DNA from: Winogradskyella sp. UBA3174 | GTDB lineage: Bacteria > Bacteroidota > Bacteroidia > Flavobacteriales > Flavobacteriaceae | Assembly: GCF_002364335.1 (NCBI RefSeq) | Contig: NZ_DEXW01000020.1 | Location: forward strand, 1 to 15,890 | Length of the DNA: 15,890 bases | Direction of reading: 5' to 3' | In this document: piece after piece, positions 1 to 6,835 of the stretch | How the letters are laid out: each line of letters starts with the position of its first letter | How positions within the stretch are numbered: position 1 is the stretch's first letter | The notes under the pieces: model-generated | Told to the model about the DNA's origin: nothing | What the model saw: only the letters and a program-made list of their open reading frames with translations | The model's database searches: none | Program-made: the position numbers and the translations under genes

Positions 1-1167
1 TGGTGGAACGCAGGTTACTGCCAAAGCATAAACTCCTGAATTCGTTTGATACCCTTCTACTCTTACGATATATGTTGTTGATCCATCTGATGTGAATGTT
101 AATTCTGATTGTAAACCACAGAAATCATCGTTAGATACTACTGTTGAACCTCCACAAGAATCAAATACAGTTAATATAGTATCAAATGAAGTTCCACATA
201 AACTAACTGTTACTTCTTCTCCATTAGCCGTACCTGCTATTGCGTAGTATACATCTCCAGAAGACTGGCCACCAGTATCGGTAGCACCTGCTGTTGATCC
301 TGTTACTGAATCACCACAAGCTATTGCTTCTGCATTATCACATAAGTCGTTTGATGGTGGACAACCAGAACCAGTTGGTTGAAAAGTATAATCGCAAGCA
401 GCATCAGAATGTTGAACTACTAATGTTATAAAATCACCATCATTATAAGGTCCTGTAATTACTGTTCCAGCAATTATAGGATAAGTGGTTGTTCCATCGT
501 AAACACCTGTACCATCTCCTACTGAGTCAAAGTCAAGATCGATAGTAAACGTACCAGCAACGCAATCTGCATTAACAGCTCCATTAACAAACACTGCTTC
601 TGTACATGTTAATACTGGATTTACAGTACTATTCATATTAAAGGTAGTAGCACCTTCAATATAATCAGTCATGATGATATAATAAGTTGTACCTGCTGTT
701 AATGTTGGTGTTGTTAATGTAAGATCTGCATTAGAAGAACTATTTGTAGCACTAGAGATACAATTTGGTGCAGAATCTGGACAGTTATCAATCACAAAAA
801 CACCATACCAATTACTTGTAATGTCAGTAACTGAAATATCTAGAGTTTCCCCAGTTTCGACAGCTGTGTACTCAAACCAGTATTCAAGATCGTTGTAATC
901 AACACTACAAGGGTTAACTTCTGGTGCAGTATTGGAGTCTGAGAAACTTCCTGCTTGACCAGTAGTATCTCCTGCCTGAAGAGTTCCCGGTGTTAATGCT
1001 AATGCACTTGTGCAATCAGCTTGTGCATGACCTTGCCAACAAAAGGCAAGCATAACCAATAGTAAAAACTGTGTTATGCCCTTACGACAGGGATGAAACA
1101 CTTTACTAATTAAGGTTGAAAAATAAAATTTGTTGGATTGGGTGCGGTGCGTTGGTTTTTTAGTCAT
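1..1167 (-). CDS. Secreted surface protein with PPC-like beta domain, 3' end beyond window
   Basis: The reading frame runs without a stop from an ATG at 1167 down to base 1, giving 389 residues of an unfinished protein. The N-terminus has a long basic n-region (about 30 residues), then a hydrophobic core (FLLLVMLAFCW, 34-44) and a signal peptidase site near GHAQA|DC, so the mature chain begins around residue 51. The rest is rich in Thr, Ser, Gly, Asp and paired Cys. Residues 271-386, starting PSNDLCDNAEAIACGDSVTG, read like the bacterial pre-peptidase C-terminal (PPC) beta-sandwich common in flavobacterial secreted proteins. Residues 51-270 look like further beta domains. Such proteins usually end in a type IX secretion sorting domain, but that end is outside the window, so secretion by T9SS is inference. 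No later in-frame ATG keeps a signal peptide. The exact function, adhesin or enzyme, cannot be read from this part. Confidence 0.85.
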   Translation of the reverse strand, partial: MTKKPTHRTQSNKFYFSTLISKVFHPCRKGITQFLLLVMLAFCWQGHAQADCTSALALTPGTLQAGDTTGQAGSFSDSNTAPEVNPCSVDYNDLEYWFEYTAVETGETLDISVTDITSNWYGVFVIDNCPDSAPNCISSATNSSSNADLTLTTPTLTAGTTYYIIMTDYIEGATTFNMNSTVNPVLTCTEAVFVNGAVNADCVAGTFTIDLDFDSVGDGTGVYDGTTTYPIIAGTVITGPYNDGDFITLVVQHSDAACDYTFQPTGSGCPPSNDLCDNAEAIACGDSVTGSTAGATDTGGQSSGDVYYAIAGTANGEEVTVSLCGTSFDTILTVFDSCGGSTVVSNDDFCGLQSELTFTSDGSTTYIVRVEGYQTNSGVYALAVTCVPP

Positions 1168-1523
1168 TGATCGTTGTTGTTGGTTATAATTTATCACAAC
1201 AAACTCAGACTCAACAGGTTTTAAATGAATAATCAACTAAATGATACTCAATTCTAAAACTGTTATGTTTCGGTAGGAATAGGGCGATAAATTCTGCTAT
1301 TAATCAATCGCTGCTAAAATGAATTGTTAAAACTATCATAAATAAATCTTAAAAAAAAATGATTTACAAAAAAATCGACGAACTGCAAATTAATTAGTAT
1401 AACTCACTAGAACGAAGTAGTTTGTGTAATTTTTTAATAAACTGCTTTGAAGAATGCAAGTAACCGTTTATGCCTTTATTAGCATATACTTGACTATTTA
1501 ACTAACTTCAATTTGACAAAATA

Positions 1524-1540
1524 AGCCCTTAAAAAGGGCT
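1524..1540. terminator. Hairpin with T-rich flanks, probably bidirectional
   Basis: AGCCCTT at 1524-1530 pairs with AAGGGCT at 1534-1540 around an AAA loop. On the plus strand it is followed by CCTTTTATTATT, and on the minus strand by TATTTTGTC. The nearest transcript that could need it is the minus-strand XRE pair, which ends 280 bases away at 1820. It could also end a small RNA within the gap. Confidence 0.55.
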
Positions 1541-1618
1541 CCTTTTATTATTAATGGAAATAATTTTGCTTTATTTATAAATTCAAACTACATATTATAA
1601 AAAATTTACTTTTTGCCA

Positions 1619-1663
1619 TAAACTTATTTATAAGCTATCACCTTTGGACTCAAAATAAGTTTA
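1619..1663. repeat. 11-bp perfect inverted repeat
   Basis: TAAACTTATTT at 1619-1629 is the exact reverse complement of AAATAAGTTTA at 1653-1663, with a 23-base loop. A second short hairpin, ACTACT/AGTAGT, follows at 1669-1691. The stem is AT-rich with no T-run after it, so a structured untranslated RNA is as likely as a terminator. Confidence 0.4.
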
Positions 1664-1819
1664 AAAACACTACTATTTTTATTGGAGTAGTATGGTCCAC
1701 AAAGTAAAAAGACAGGTTAAAGTAAGATGCATTCTATCTCAGAAACAGCACTTCAATTAAATAGAATAAGGTGTAACCACTGAAATCCCTGTAAGAGGCT
1801 CGGATTAATTAAAACCAAA

Positions 1820-2020
1820 CTAATCCTCTATAGTTAATTTAAAAAAGTCATTAACTGGCTTACCAAAGACATCAGAAAGTTTTAATGCTAAAACTGTAGA
1901 AGGCACGTATCTATTAGCTTCAATTGAATTTATAGTTTGCCTAGAAACACCTATTCTCTTAGCCAAATCATCTTGTGTTAAACTTAAAATAGCACGCTCT
2001 ACTTTTATTGTATTTATCAT
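1820..2020 (-). CDS. Small XRE/Cro-family transcriptional regulator
   Basis: A 66-residue protein that is almost only a helix-turn-helix domain. MINTIKVERAILSLTQDDLAKRIGVSRQT covers the first helices, and the recognition segment is VSRQTINSIEANRYVPST (about residues 25-42). The ending VFGKPVNDFF is typical of the short YgzD-like regulators. It should bind DNA as a dimer and repress or autoregulate its own operon. Its ATG shares a base with the stop codon of the upstream membrane gene (TAATG), so the two are translationally coupled and co-transcribed. In this family a regulator-plus-small-membrane-protein pair is common, but the signal sensed is not known and cannot be inferred here. Confidence 0.9.
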   Translation of the reverse strand: MINTIKVERAILSLTQDDLAKRIGVSRQTINSIEANRYVPSTVLALKLSDVFGKPVNDFFKLTIED

Positions 2021-2469
2021 TATCTGTAACGTTTTAAGTTATGATAAAACATCAGTTGTATCATTAGCATAAATAACAATACCTGAAAATCTCCTAAGTC
2101 CTTAAAAGCTTCACCTTCAGAGTGTACCGCATTAGACACACCAAACTCAACATAGGGCATAATTAAAGCATAAATGACACCAACAACAAAAGCAATAGCA
2201 TAAGACTGTGCTCGTAAACTCATGGTCATCTCATCCTCTATTTTGTCTTTAGACATAGACATGATTAACATACCTACTAATACTATTTTTTGTAATACAA
2301 GCTTTAACCATTCAGTATCACCTTCCATAGCAAATGCTCTTACAAACATCATTACAATAGAAAGTAGCACAATGGTAATTCCGATAGCCATAAAGCGGTG
2401 TGGTAGTCTAAATTTAATAAGTTTGTGAAACTTATTTCGCTCACAATTCATAATTTTTTCCGTACTCAT
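2020..2469 (-). CDS. Four-helix membrane protein paired with XRE regulator
   Basis: A 149-residue integral membrane protein counted from the ATG at 2469. The open frame extends three codons further to a TTG at 2478, but the ATG is the better start. It has four hydrophobic segments: about 26-45 (FMAIGITIVLLSIVMMF), 57-72, 87-107 (AIAFVVGVIYALIMPYV) and 127-143 (VLLFMLMIQLMF). A basic N-terminal region and a basic C-terminal tail (HNLKRYR) suggest both ends are cytoplasmic. No catalytic motif is visible. Its stop overlaps the start of the XRE gene, which points to a shared function, perhaps a membrane sensor or partner of the regulator. That role is inference from context only. Confidence 0.8.
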   Translation of the reverse strand: MSTEKIMNCERNKFHKLIKFRLPHRFMAIGITIVLLSIVMMFVRAFAMEGDTEWLKLVLQKIVLVGMLIMSMSKDKIEDEMTMSLRAQSYAIAFVVGVIYALIMPYVEFGVSNAVHSEGEAFKDLGDFQVLLFMLMIQLMFYHNLKRYR

Positions 2470-2471
2470 AA

Positions 2472-2534
2472 TTGACAAGTTTACTTTATATTAAGTAAAA
2501 ATATTTTTACTATTTGACAAATATACTTTACATA
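2472..2534. repeat. Direct repeat pair, candidate XRE operator
   Basis: TTGACAAGTTTACTTTATAT at 2472-2491 recurs imperfectly as TTGACAAATATACTTTACAT at 2514-2533, 42 bases apart and matching at most positions. The second copy overlaps the -7 element of the minus-strand operon, and the first lies directly before its ATG. Two palindromes sit in the same stretch: TTTACTT/AAGTAAA (2480-2499) and ATTTG-A-CAAAT (2512-2522). This layout fits binding by a dimeric repressor such as the XRE protein encoded downstream. Binding itself is inferred. Confidence 0.5.
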
Positions 2535-2548
2535 TAGATACAAAACAA
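2518..2548 (-). promoter_or_regulatory. Flavobacterial-type promoter for the membrane protein/XRE pair
   Basis: On the minus strand TTG (2548-2546) is followed after 20 bases by TATATTTG (2525-2518), a perfect match to the Bacteroidota -7 consensus TAnnTTTG. Transcription would start near 2511, about 40 bases before the ATG at 2469. Confidence 0.6.
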
Positions 2549-2604
2549 GTGATTTTGAATAAACTTGAATTTATAAGAATTTTTAACTAGCTTCGTTTAA
2601 CGTT
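2548..2604 (+). repeat. 57-base imperfect direct repeat, copy 1
   Basis: Bases 2548-2604 match 3827-3883 without gaps at 49 of 57 positions. The most conserved part reads TAACTAG, one variable base, then TTCGTTTAACGTT. The two copies lie just before the start and just after the end of the HTTM-like gene. The embedded TTG-N20-TAnnTTCG suggests that a promoter region was duplicated. Confidence 0.75.
2565..2595 (+). promoter_or_regulatory. Promoter-like element before the HTTM-like gene
   Basis: TTG at 2565-2567 and TAGCTTCG at 2588-2595 are separated by 20 bases. TAGCTTCG differs from TAnnTTTG at one position. A start about seven bases downstream gives a leader of only about eight bases before the ATG at 2610. 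Confidence 0.45.
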
Positions 2605-2609
2605 TAAAA

Positions 2610-3800
2610 ATGAGTTTACAAAGTCAAACAATAAAAAGGATTTCAAAATTGATGGCCTTTTTCTTCATTATAGAAATTCTTCTATGTTGGAAACTATGGT
2701 TTCCGATTGACCGCGAATTCCCAATGATGTCAGCTTTTAGCTGGTTAGATTTTTCAATAGGAATACCTGGAGATGGCATTCTTTCATTAGCTATACTTAT
2801 TTCACTTTTATTTATCTTAATAGATAAGTATAAAAGCTTGGCAATTGTAATAATGGTTAGTTGTCTGTTAGTTACTATACTTGAGGACATTACCAGATTT
2901 CAGCCATGGGTTTACATGCAAGGAGCGCTATTAATACTATTAAGCTTTAACAAAAAGGGAAGGGAAAATGCTATACTATCTGGTGCATTATTGATTGTAG
3001 CTCTAATCTATATGTGGAGTGGAATTCAGAAACTCAATTTAGGCTTTCTTCGAGATACGTTTCCTTGGCTACTTTCTACCTTTGAATTTAACTTTCAAAT
3101 AGAACCAGACCAACCACTCACCAGTTTCAACTACTTATTTGCCCTAGTACCACTATTAGAATTCTCAATAGGCTTATTTCTCTTGATTCCCAAAACACGA
3201 AAAATTGGCATAATCATAGGATTACTAATGCATTTATTTATAATGCTAAGTCTTGGACCAACTGGACATAATTGGAATTTAATTGTATTGCCATGGAACT
3301 TATGCTTAATGCTATTTCTTATTCAATTTTACTCTCAAAAAGAGCCTATAAAAATCACTGAAGGCATTAAATCATTTAAGCTCAATTACATCATTTTAAT
3401 CTTGTTTGGCATTATGCCTGCCTTAAATTTTATAGGGTATTGGGATAATACACTATCTGGTTCTATGTACTCTGGCACACACAGTGATGTGGCATTTTAT
3501 TTTGACTCTGATAGTGAAACAGACCTGCCAAAATTCAGAAAGGCTGGAACTACCGTAGTAGAAAACGACGATTCAGATTATTCAACTTCAAAAACTTGGC
3601 TTACCTATTGGAGTGTTTATGATATTAAAGTCCCACCCTATCCAGCCCATCGTTATTACAAAAGGTTCGGGGAAAAACTTTGTGAAGTCAGTAAAAATCA
3701 TCTAAAAACTGGAATTGAAATAACTACAAGAGCTAAATTTAATGGGACTCCATCTGTTACCAAATGCAGCTGCTTAGAACTTTTAGGCCATGATGATTAA
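2610..3800 (+). CDS. Multi-pass membrane protein, HTTM/gamma-carboxylase-like
   Basis: A 396-residue integral membrane protein with about nine hydrophobic segments (roughly 12-30, 57-72, 77-92, 100-112, 122-142, 174-193, 198-215, 223-240, 259-276), then a soluble tail of about 120 residues. Two places recall the HTTM (vitamin K-dependent gamma-carboxylase-like) and DoxX-like groups: YMWSGIQKLNLGFL (134-147), and the stretch from the 'PLLEF' helix through MHLFIMLSLGPTGHNWN (207-223) with conserved His and Trp. The C-terminal part has a Cys pair (CSC, near 387-389). The reaction is unknown, and assignment to HTTM is by resemblance only. The gene stands alone between two copies of a 57-base repeat. 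It is divergent from the XRE pair and is followed by a cyclase gene on the same strand after 310 bases. Confidence 0.6.
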   Translation: MSLQSQTIKRISKLMAFFFIIEILLCWKLWFPIDREFPMMSAFSWLDFSIGIPGDGILSLAILISLLFILIDKYKSLAIVIMVSCLLVTILEDITRFQPWVYMQGALLILLSFNKKGRENAILSGALLIVALIYMWSGIQKLNLGFLRDTFPWLLSTFEFNFQIEPDQPLTSFNYLFALVPLLEFSIGLFLLIPKTRKIGIIIGLLMHLFIMLSLGPTGHNWNLIVLPWNLCLMLFLIQFYSQKEPIKITEGIKSFKLNYIILILFGIMPALNFIGYWDNTLSGSMYSGTHSDVAFYFDSDSETDLPKFRKAGTTVVENDDSDYSTSKTWLTYWSVYDIKVPPYPAHRYYKRFGEKLCEVSKNHLKTGIEITTRAKFNGTPSVTKCSCLELLGHDD

Positions 3801-3826
3801 AAAAGCTTTTATTTCATCTCTATTTT

Positions 3827-3883
3827 AGTGATTTGGTATAAACTTGACTTTGTAAGAAAAATTAACTAGATTCGTTTAACGTT
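3827..3883 (+). repeat. 57-base imperfect direct repeat, copy 2
   Basis: Partner of the copy at 2548-2604 (49 of 57 identical, no gaps). It starts 27 bases after the HTTM-like stop codon and ends 227 bases before the cyclase ATG. The eight differences include a TTT/AAA block near the middle; the TTG and the TAnnTTCG core are kept. Confidence 0.75.
3844..3874 (+). promoter_or_regulatory. Promoter-like element upstream of the cyclase gene
   Basis: TTG at 3844-3846 and TAGATTCG at 3867-3874 keep the 20-base spacing of the copy before the HTTM-like gene. If it is active, the cyclase transcript would have a leader of about 230 bases. Confidence 0.35.
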
Positions 3884-4029
3884 GAATATAAAATACTTGC
3901 GCAGAACTTATCAAAGTATTGCCATACTTGTAAATCTGATAGCCTTGCCAGTAAAAGGAAAAAACAACAAGAAATCATCCTTTTAATATTGAAATTTTAC
4001 TTGACTATGAATCTGTTTTAATATTTATA

Positions 4030-4098
4030 ATGGATGAGTCTAAAATAGATTCAAAACAAACTGAAAAAATTCAAAAACTTAGAATTGTAAAGAATTAA
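4030..4098 (+). CDS. Possible 22-residue leader peptide
   Basis: An ATG at 4030 opens a 22-codon frame, MDESKIDSKQTEKIQKLRIV plus KN, ending in TAA 12 bases before the cyclase ATG. It is highly charged with no hydrophobic segment. The frame also stays open for 24 codons upstream (a TAA closes it at about 3955) without a better start, so it may be a decayed gene end or chance. The position in a long leader just before the cyclase is the only reason to list it. Confidence 0.2.
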   Translation: MDESKIDSKQTEKIQKLRIVKN

Positions 4099-4110
4099 TA
4101 AAGATACTTT

Positions 4111-5223
4111 ATGGACGATTTAGACAGACGTATTACAATCATTGTTTATGCCGATATTGTAGGGTATACTTCCATGATGCAAAAAAGCGAGCAACTAGCA
4201 TTATTAAAACTCAAGCATTTTGAGGATGCTATCGAAAAGGAGACGAAAAAACATAACGGCGAAGTCGTAAAAGCATATGGAGATGGATGCTTAATTCTTT
4301 TTACAAGCGCAGTGAGTGCCGTTAAATGTGCAAAAAGTATTCAAAAAAAATTAAGACAGCAGCCATATGTGCCGCTGCGTATTGGCATTCATGTTGGTGA
4401 AATTATACGCAAAGACCATGATGTCTTTGGGGATGGTGTTAATATTGCTTCTCGCATAGAATCAATGGGTACTGCAAATTCCATTTTGATCAGTTCAGAT
4501 ATTTATTTTCAGATAAAGAATCATCCAGAATTTAAAACGGTTAAGATGGGTGAATTCTCATTTAAAAACATTGAAAGAGATATTACACTCTATGCGATAT
4601 CAAATAAAGGACTTACCGTGCCTATAATAGGAGACATGAAGGGGAAAGGGACCTTGAATAGTAGTCTACCTGTATTCTTGAAAAAAAACTTGAAATCAAT
4701 TTTGATTCCTTTGTTATTCGTTTTAGGAGTTACTTTTATATACTGGATTTATAGTGAAAAATCCCTAAATAACACAACTGACAATCAACCAGAATCTGGA
4801 CTAGTATTTGCATCAAAGATCGAAGCAAATGGTCTAGCTATTAACCCTGGAACTTCATTTTCTCAAGACATAACTAACTTATATGCTGTCTTTCGCTCAG
4901 ATATGACACCTCCTGGAATGGTCGTGAATGTCGATAGCATTACTGACGGTGCTTATTATGCTTATTTAAAGCTCAAAGAACCGTCGTCTTTATCCGAATT
5001 CGGGTGGCAGTGGTATCGAGAAAGTAACGGTGAAAAAATAGTCGATTATCAGCCACCAACAAAGGGGCATAAAACTTTATGGTTACAACGGTATGGTAAC
5101 AATGGTAAACGTGTATTTAATGAATTTGGACCTGGCACCTATACTATTATGGTTCTCCTTGATGGAAATCCCGCATTGAGTTCAGAATTAACAATTACAC
5201 CTTCAGCGAAGACACCTGAATAA
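4111..5223 (+). CDS. Membrane-anchored class III adenylate cyclase with C-terminal extracytoplasmic domain
   Basis: A 370-residue protein predicted to make cyclic AMP from ATP. The catalytic domain spans about 8-165. Metal-binding Asp15 lies in YADIVGYT and Asp58 in KAYGDG. Adenine-selecting residues are Lys54 and Asp104 (in HDVFGDGVN), and the transition-state pair is Asn111 and Arg115 in VNIASRIES. All expected residues are present, so an active adenylate rather than guanylate cyclase is likely; a homodimer is expected from the class. A basic linker leads to one membrane helix (about 197-214, ILIPLLFVLGVTFIYWIY). Residues 230-364 follow on the far side and look beta-rich, with LYAVFRSDM, TLWLQRYGN and FGPGTYTIMVLLDGN. 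That domain I do not recognise with certainty; it could sense an envelope signal. The cyclase-first, sensor-last order is unusual. The leader holds one copy of a 57-base repeat. Confidence 0.88.
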   Translation: MDDLDRRITIIVYADIVGYTSMMQKSEQLALLKLKHFEDAIEKETKKHNGEVVKAYGDGCLILFTSAVSAVKCAKSIQKKLRQQPYVPLRIGIHVGEIIRKDHDVFGDGVNIASRIESMGTANSILISSDIYFQIKNHPEFKTVKMGEFSFKNIERDITLYAISNKGLTVPIIGDMKGKGTLNSSLPVFLKKNLKSILIPLLFVLGVTFIYWIYSEKSLNNTTDNQPESGLVFASKIEANGLAINPGTSFSQDITNLYAVFRSDMTPPGMVVNVDSITDGAYYAYLKLKEPSSLSEFGWQWYRESNGEKIVDYQPPTKGHKTLWLQRYGNNGKRVFNEFGPGTYTIMVLLDGNPALSSELTITPSAKTPE

Positions 5224-5599
5224 GAGACCATAAAGGTTCATAGATACTTTTTATTTTATTGATATCTAAGGATTAATTACTTTTGGGTTTCGTATTTAAT
5301 AGTCCTATTATTATTATTATTATTATTAGGGTTGTCTTAAACTGAAGTAACGAAGTACTAATAGGCCTAGGTTGAAAGTCATTTAATTAACTTTGAGTAT
5401 TTAAAAAACTTGCCTAGCTTAATACTTTAAAAAGAAGAAAATTAAAAGATTAGAAGCAACACCTTGCATAGTTTTTTTCTAGTTCTGGCCTACTTATGAA
5501 AATTGCGGAGTTAGTATGTGCTCGAATTTTCTATTTGTAATTTGTTGCTTATACACGCAACGAATCATATAACAAACGTTCTACGAAAGTGAATAAATT
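5224..5599. other. Gene-free intergenic stretch with possible dispersed element
   Basis: This lies between the convergent cyclase and glycosyltransferase genes. No gene is seen. It contains a (TTA)n tract, the palindrome TAGGCCTA (5362-5369), and GTTGC/GCAAC in inverted orientation (5544-5561). Read on the minus strand, the part at 5480-5590 (AACGTTTGTTATATGATTCG, then AACTCCGCAATTTTC) has the look of the short intergenic elements scattered through flavobacterial genomes. I recall that pattern but cannot confirm it here. No clear rho-independent terminator was found for either gene. Confidence 0.4.
5307..5328. repeat. (TTA)n trinucleotide tract
   Basis: An uninterrupted ATT/TTA run of 22 bases, just over seven units, flanked by CCT and GG. 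It lies about 85 bases after the cyclase stop codon. Length variation between strains would be expected. Confidence 0.9.
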
Positions 5600-6832
5600 T
5601 TAACGATTCTTCTCCTCTATCCACTTACTCATATACTTAGTACTTTGGAGTGTTTGGTGCTGTAATAGATTGCCTATAAAGTTATTCTGACGCTGCATTT
5701 TCAGATTAGAATTAATCTCAGATATTTTATTAGAAAATTCAGATTCAAAAGCTTTTTTATTAAAACGTTCATTTAAAACTTTAAAGCCATTTAATTGACT
5801 TTGATTCCAGCTTTCAGAATCATTATATAGTTCAATAGCTTTTTTAGCAAAAATATCAGGATTATTTTCAATAAATCCATTAGGGTTTAACTCACCAAAC
5901 ATTCCTTCTGCAGCAATAGTAGACATTACACAGGGTGTTCCGTTTTGCATAGCATCTACTAATTTCCCCTTTAGACCTGCACCAAAGCGTAAAGGTGCTA
6001 AGCATACTTTTACATTTTGCATAACTTCATTTACATCTTCTGCAAAACCTTTTATAAAAAAACCTTCTTTTTTATTAGTTAACTGCGTTACTTTTTGAGA
6101 CTCATAAGCACCAAAAATGTAAAATTCAGCTTTTGGTAATTGTTTTCTTACTAGTGGCCAAATCTTTTGTTTCAAATAGAGAACAGCATCGTAATTTGGT
6201 GCGTGTAAAAAATTACCGATAGTTATAAAGTTTTCACGTTCTTTAAAACTCGGCAATTGTTTAATTTCAATCTCTGCAATAGGATTTAATAAAAAAGGTA
6301 AATAGTAAAGTAAGCTTCCATCTATTTTAAACTGCTGAATTAGAATTTCAATTTCAGCTTCAGAAATCATTAAACTTAAATCACTACGAAAGATACTTGC
6401 TATTTCGCGCTTAGTAATATCATTCTGTAAATGCGCAATAGAAACATCCGTGTTTTCTTTTAAAGCCATTTGCCTAGCTTTTCTTAAGCCATGAAAATCT
6501 TCTGTATCTAAAACCCTTAAAGCATCAGGACATTGCTCTGCAACACGCCAGCCGTATTGTTCTTCGGTCATAAACCTGTCAAACAACACAATATTTGGAT
6601 TTAATTCAGAAATAAATGCATCAAAAGAAGCATCATTTAAAAGAATGTTTTCTGTTTTTACTGCTATGCAAGATAAATCGAATGTATTTTTAGACGTCTT
6701 AGCAGCACATGCAAACGTAACCTCGTAATCTTGATTTTGAAATTGCGCTATTATTTGAAGTATTCTAACACCAGCGGCAGAGCTTTTAGGCTCTGGCCAA
6801 ACAAAACCTATAACTAATAATTTTTTATGCAT
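5600..6832 (-). CDS. GT4-like (group 1) glycosyltransferase
   Basis: A 410-residue cytosolic GT-B fold enzyme expected to transfer a sugar from a nucleotide-sugar donor; donor and acceptor cannot be read from the sequence. The N-terminal half begins LLVIGFVWPEPKSSAAGVR (5-23), the glycine-containing loop of the acceptor domain. The C-terminal donor domain has ITIGNFLHAPNYDA (203-216), then GFAEDVNEVMQNVKVCLAPL (262-281) and FGAGLKGKLVDAMQNGTPCV (283-302), where basic residues normally hold the donor diphosphate. The second Glu of the usual E-x7-E motif is not obvious here, as in several divergent GT4 members. The C-terminal 60 residues look helical and basic. It lies alone, not in a polysaccharide cluster. 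Its ATG directly follows a 17-bp hairpin, which may limit its transcription or translation. Confidence 0.85.
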   Translation of the reverse strand: MHKKLLVIGFVWPEPKSSAAGVRILQIIAQFQNQDYEVTFACAAKTSKNTFDLSCIAVKTENILLNDASFDAFISELNPNIVLFDRFMTEEQYGWRVAEQCPDALRVLDTEDFHGLRKARQMALKENTDVSIAHLQNDITKREIASIFRSDLSLMISEAEIEILIQQFKIDGSLLYYLPFLLNPIAEIEIKQLPSFKERENFITIGNFLHAPNYDAVLYLKQKIWPLVRKQLPKAEFYIFGAYESQKVTQLTNKKEGFFIKGFAEDVNEVMQNVKVCLAPLRFGAGLKGKLVDAMQNGTPCVMSTIAAEGMFGELNPNGFIENNPDIFAKKAIELYNDSESWNQSQLNGFKVLNERFNKKAFESEFSNKISEINSNLKMQRQNNFIGNLLQHQTLQSTKYMSKWIEEKNR

Positions 6833-6835
6833 AAA

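Larger units (their letters stand above)
1168..1819. other. Gene-free intergenic stretch (about 650 bases)
   Basis: No convincing gene lies here. It separates the start of the minus-strand surface gene from the end of the minus-strand XRE gene. It holds a terminator-like hairpin at 1524-1540, an 11-bp inverted repeat at 1619-1663 and a short one (ACTACT/AGTAGT) at 1669-1691. A 22-codon open frame from ATG 1692 encodes a basic peptide (MVHKVKRQVKVRC...), with no support as a gene. I could not assign a promoter to the surface gene. Its 5' leader, if long, would occupy the lower part of this stretch. Confidence 0.6.

Noticed and set aside
1692..1760. 22-codon basic peptide frame in the gene-free stretch
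   Set aside because: No promoter, no recognisable family, and length within chance expectation.
1802..1826. GGATTA/TAATCC inverted repeat at the XRE stop codon
   Set aside because: Only six bp, includes the stop codon, and has no T-run after it on the minus strand.
2470..2478. Three-codon extension of the four-helix membrane protein from a TTG
   Set aside because: An ATG follows at 2469, and the extension would lie within the operator-like repeat.
2624..2890. 88-codon minus-strand frame inside the HTTM-like gene
   Set aside because: Antisense to a hydrophobic gene; the composition follows from the opposite strand.
3801..3810. AAAAGCTTTT palindrome directly after the HTTM-like stop
   Set aside because: It has no loop and a weak stem, so it is not a usable terminator.
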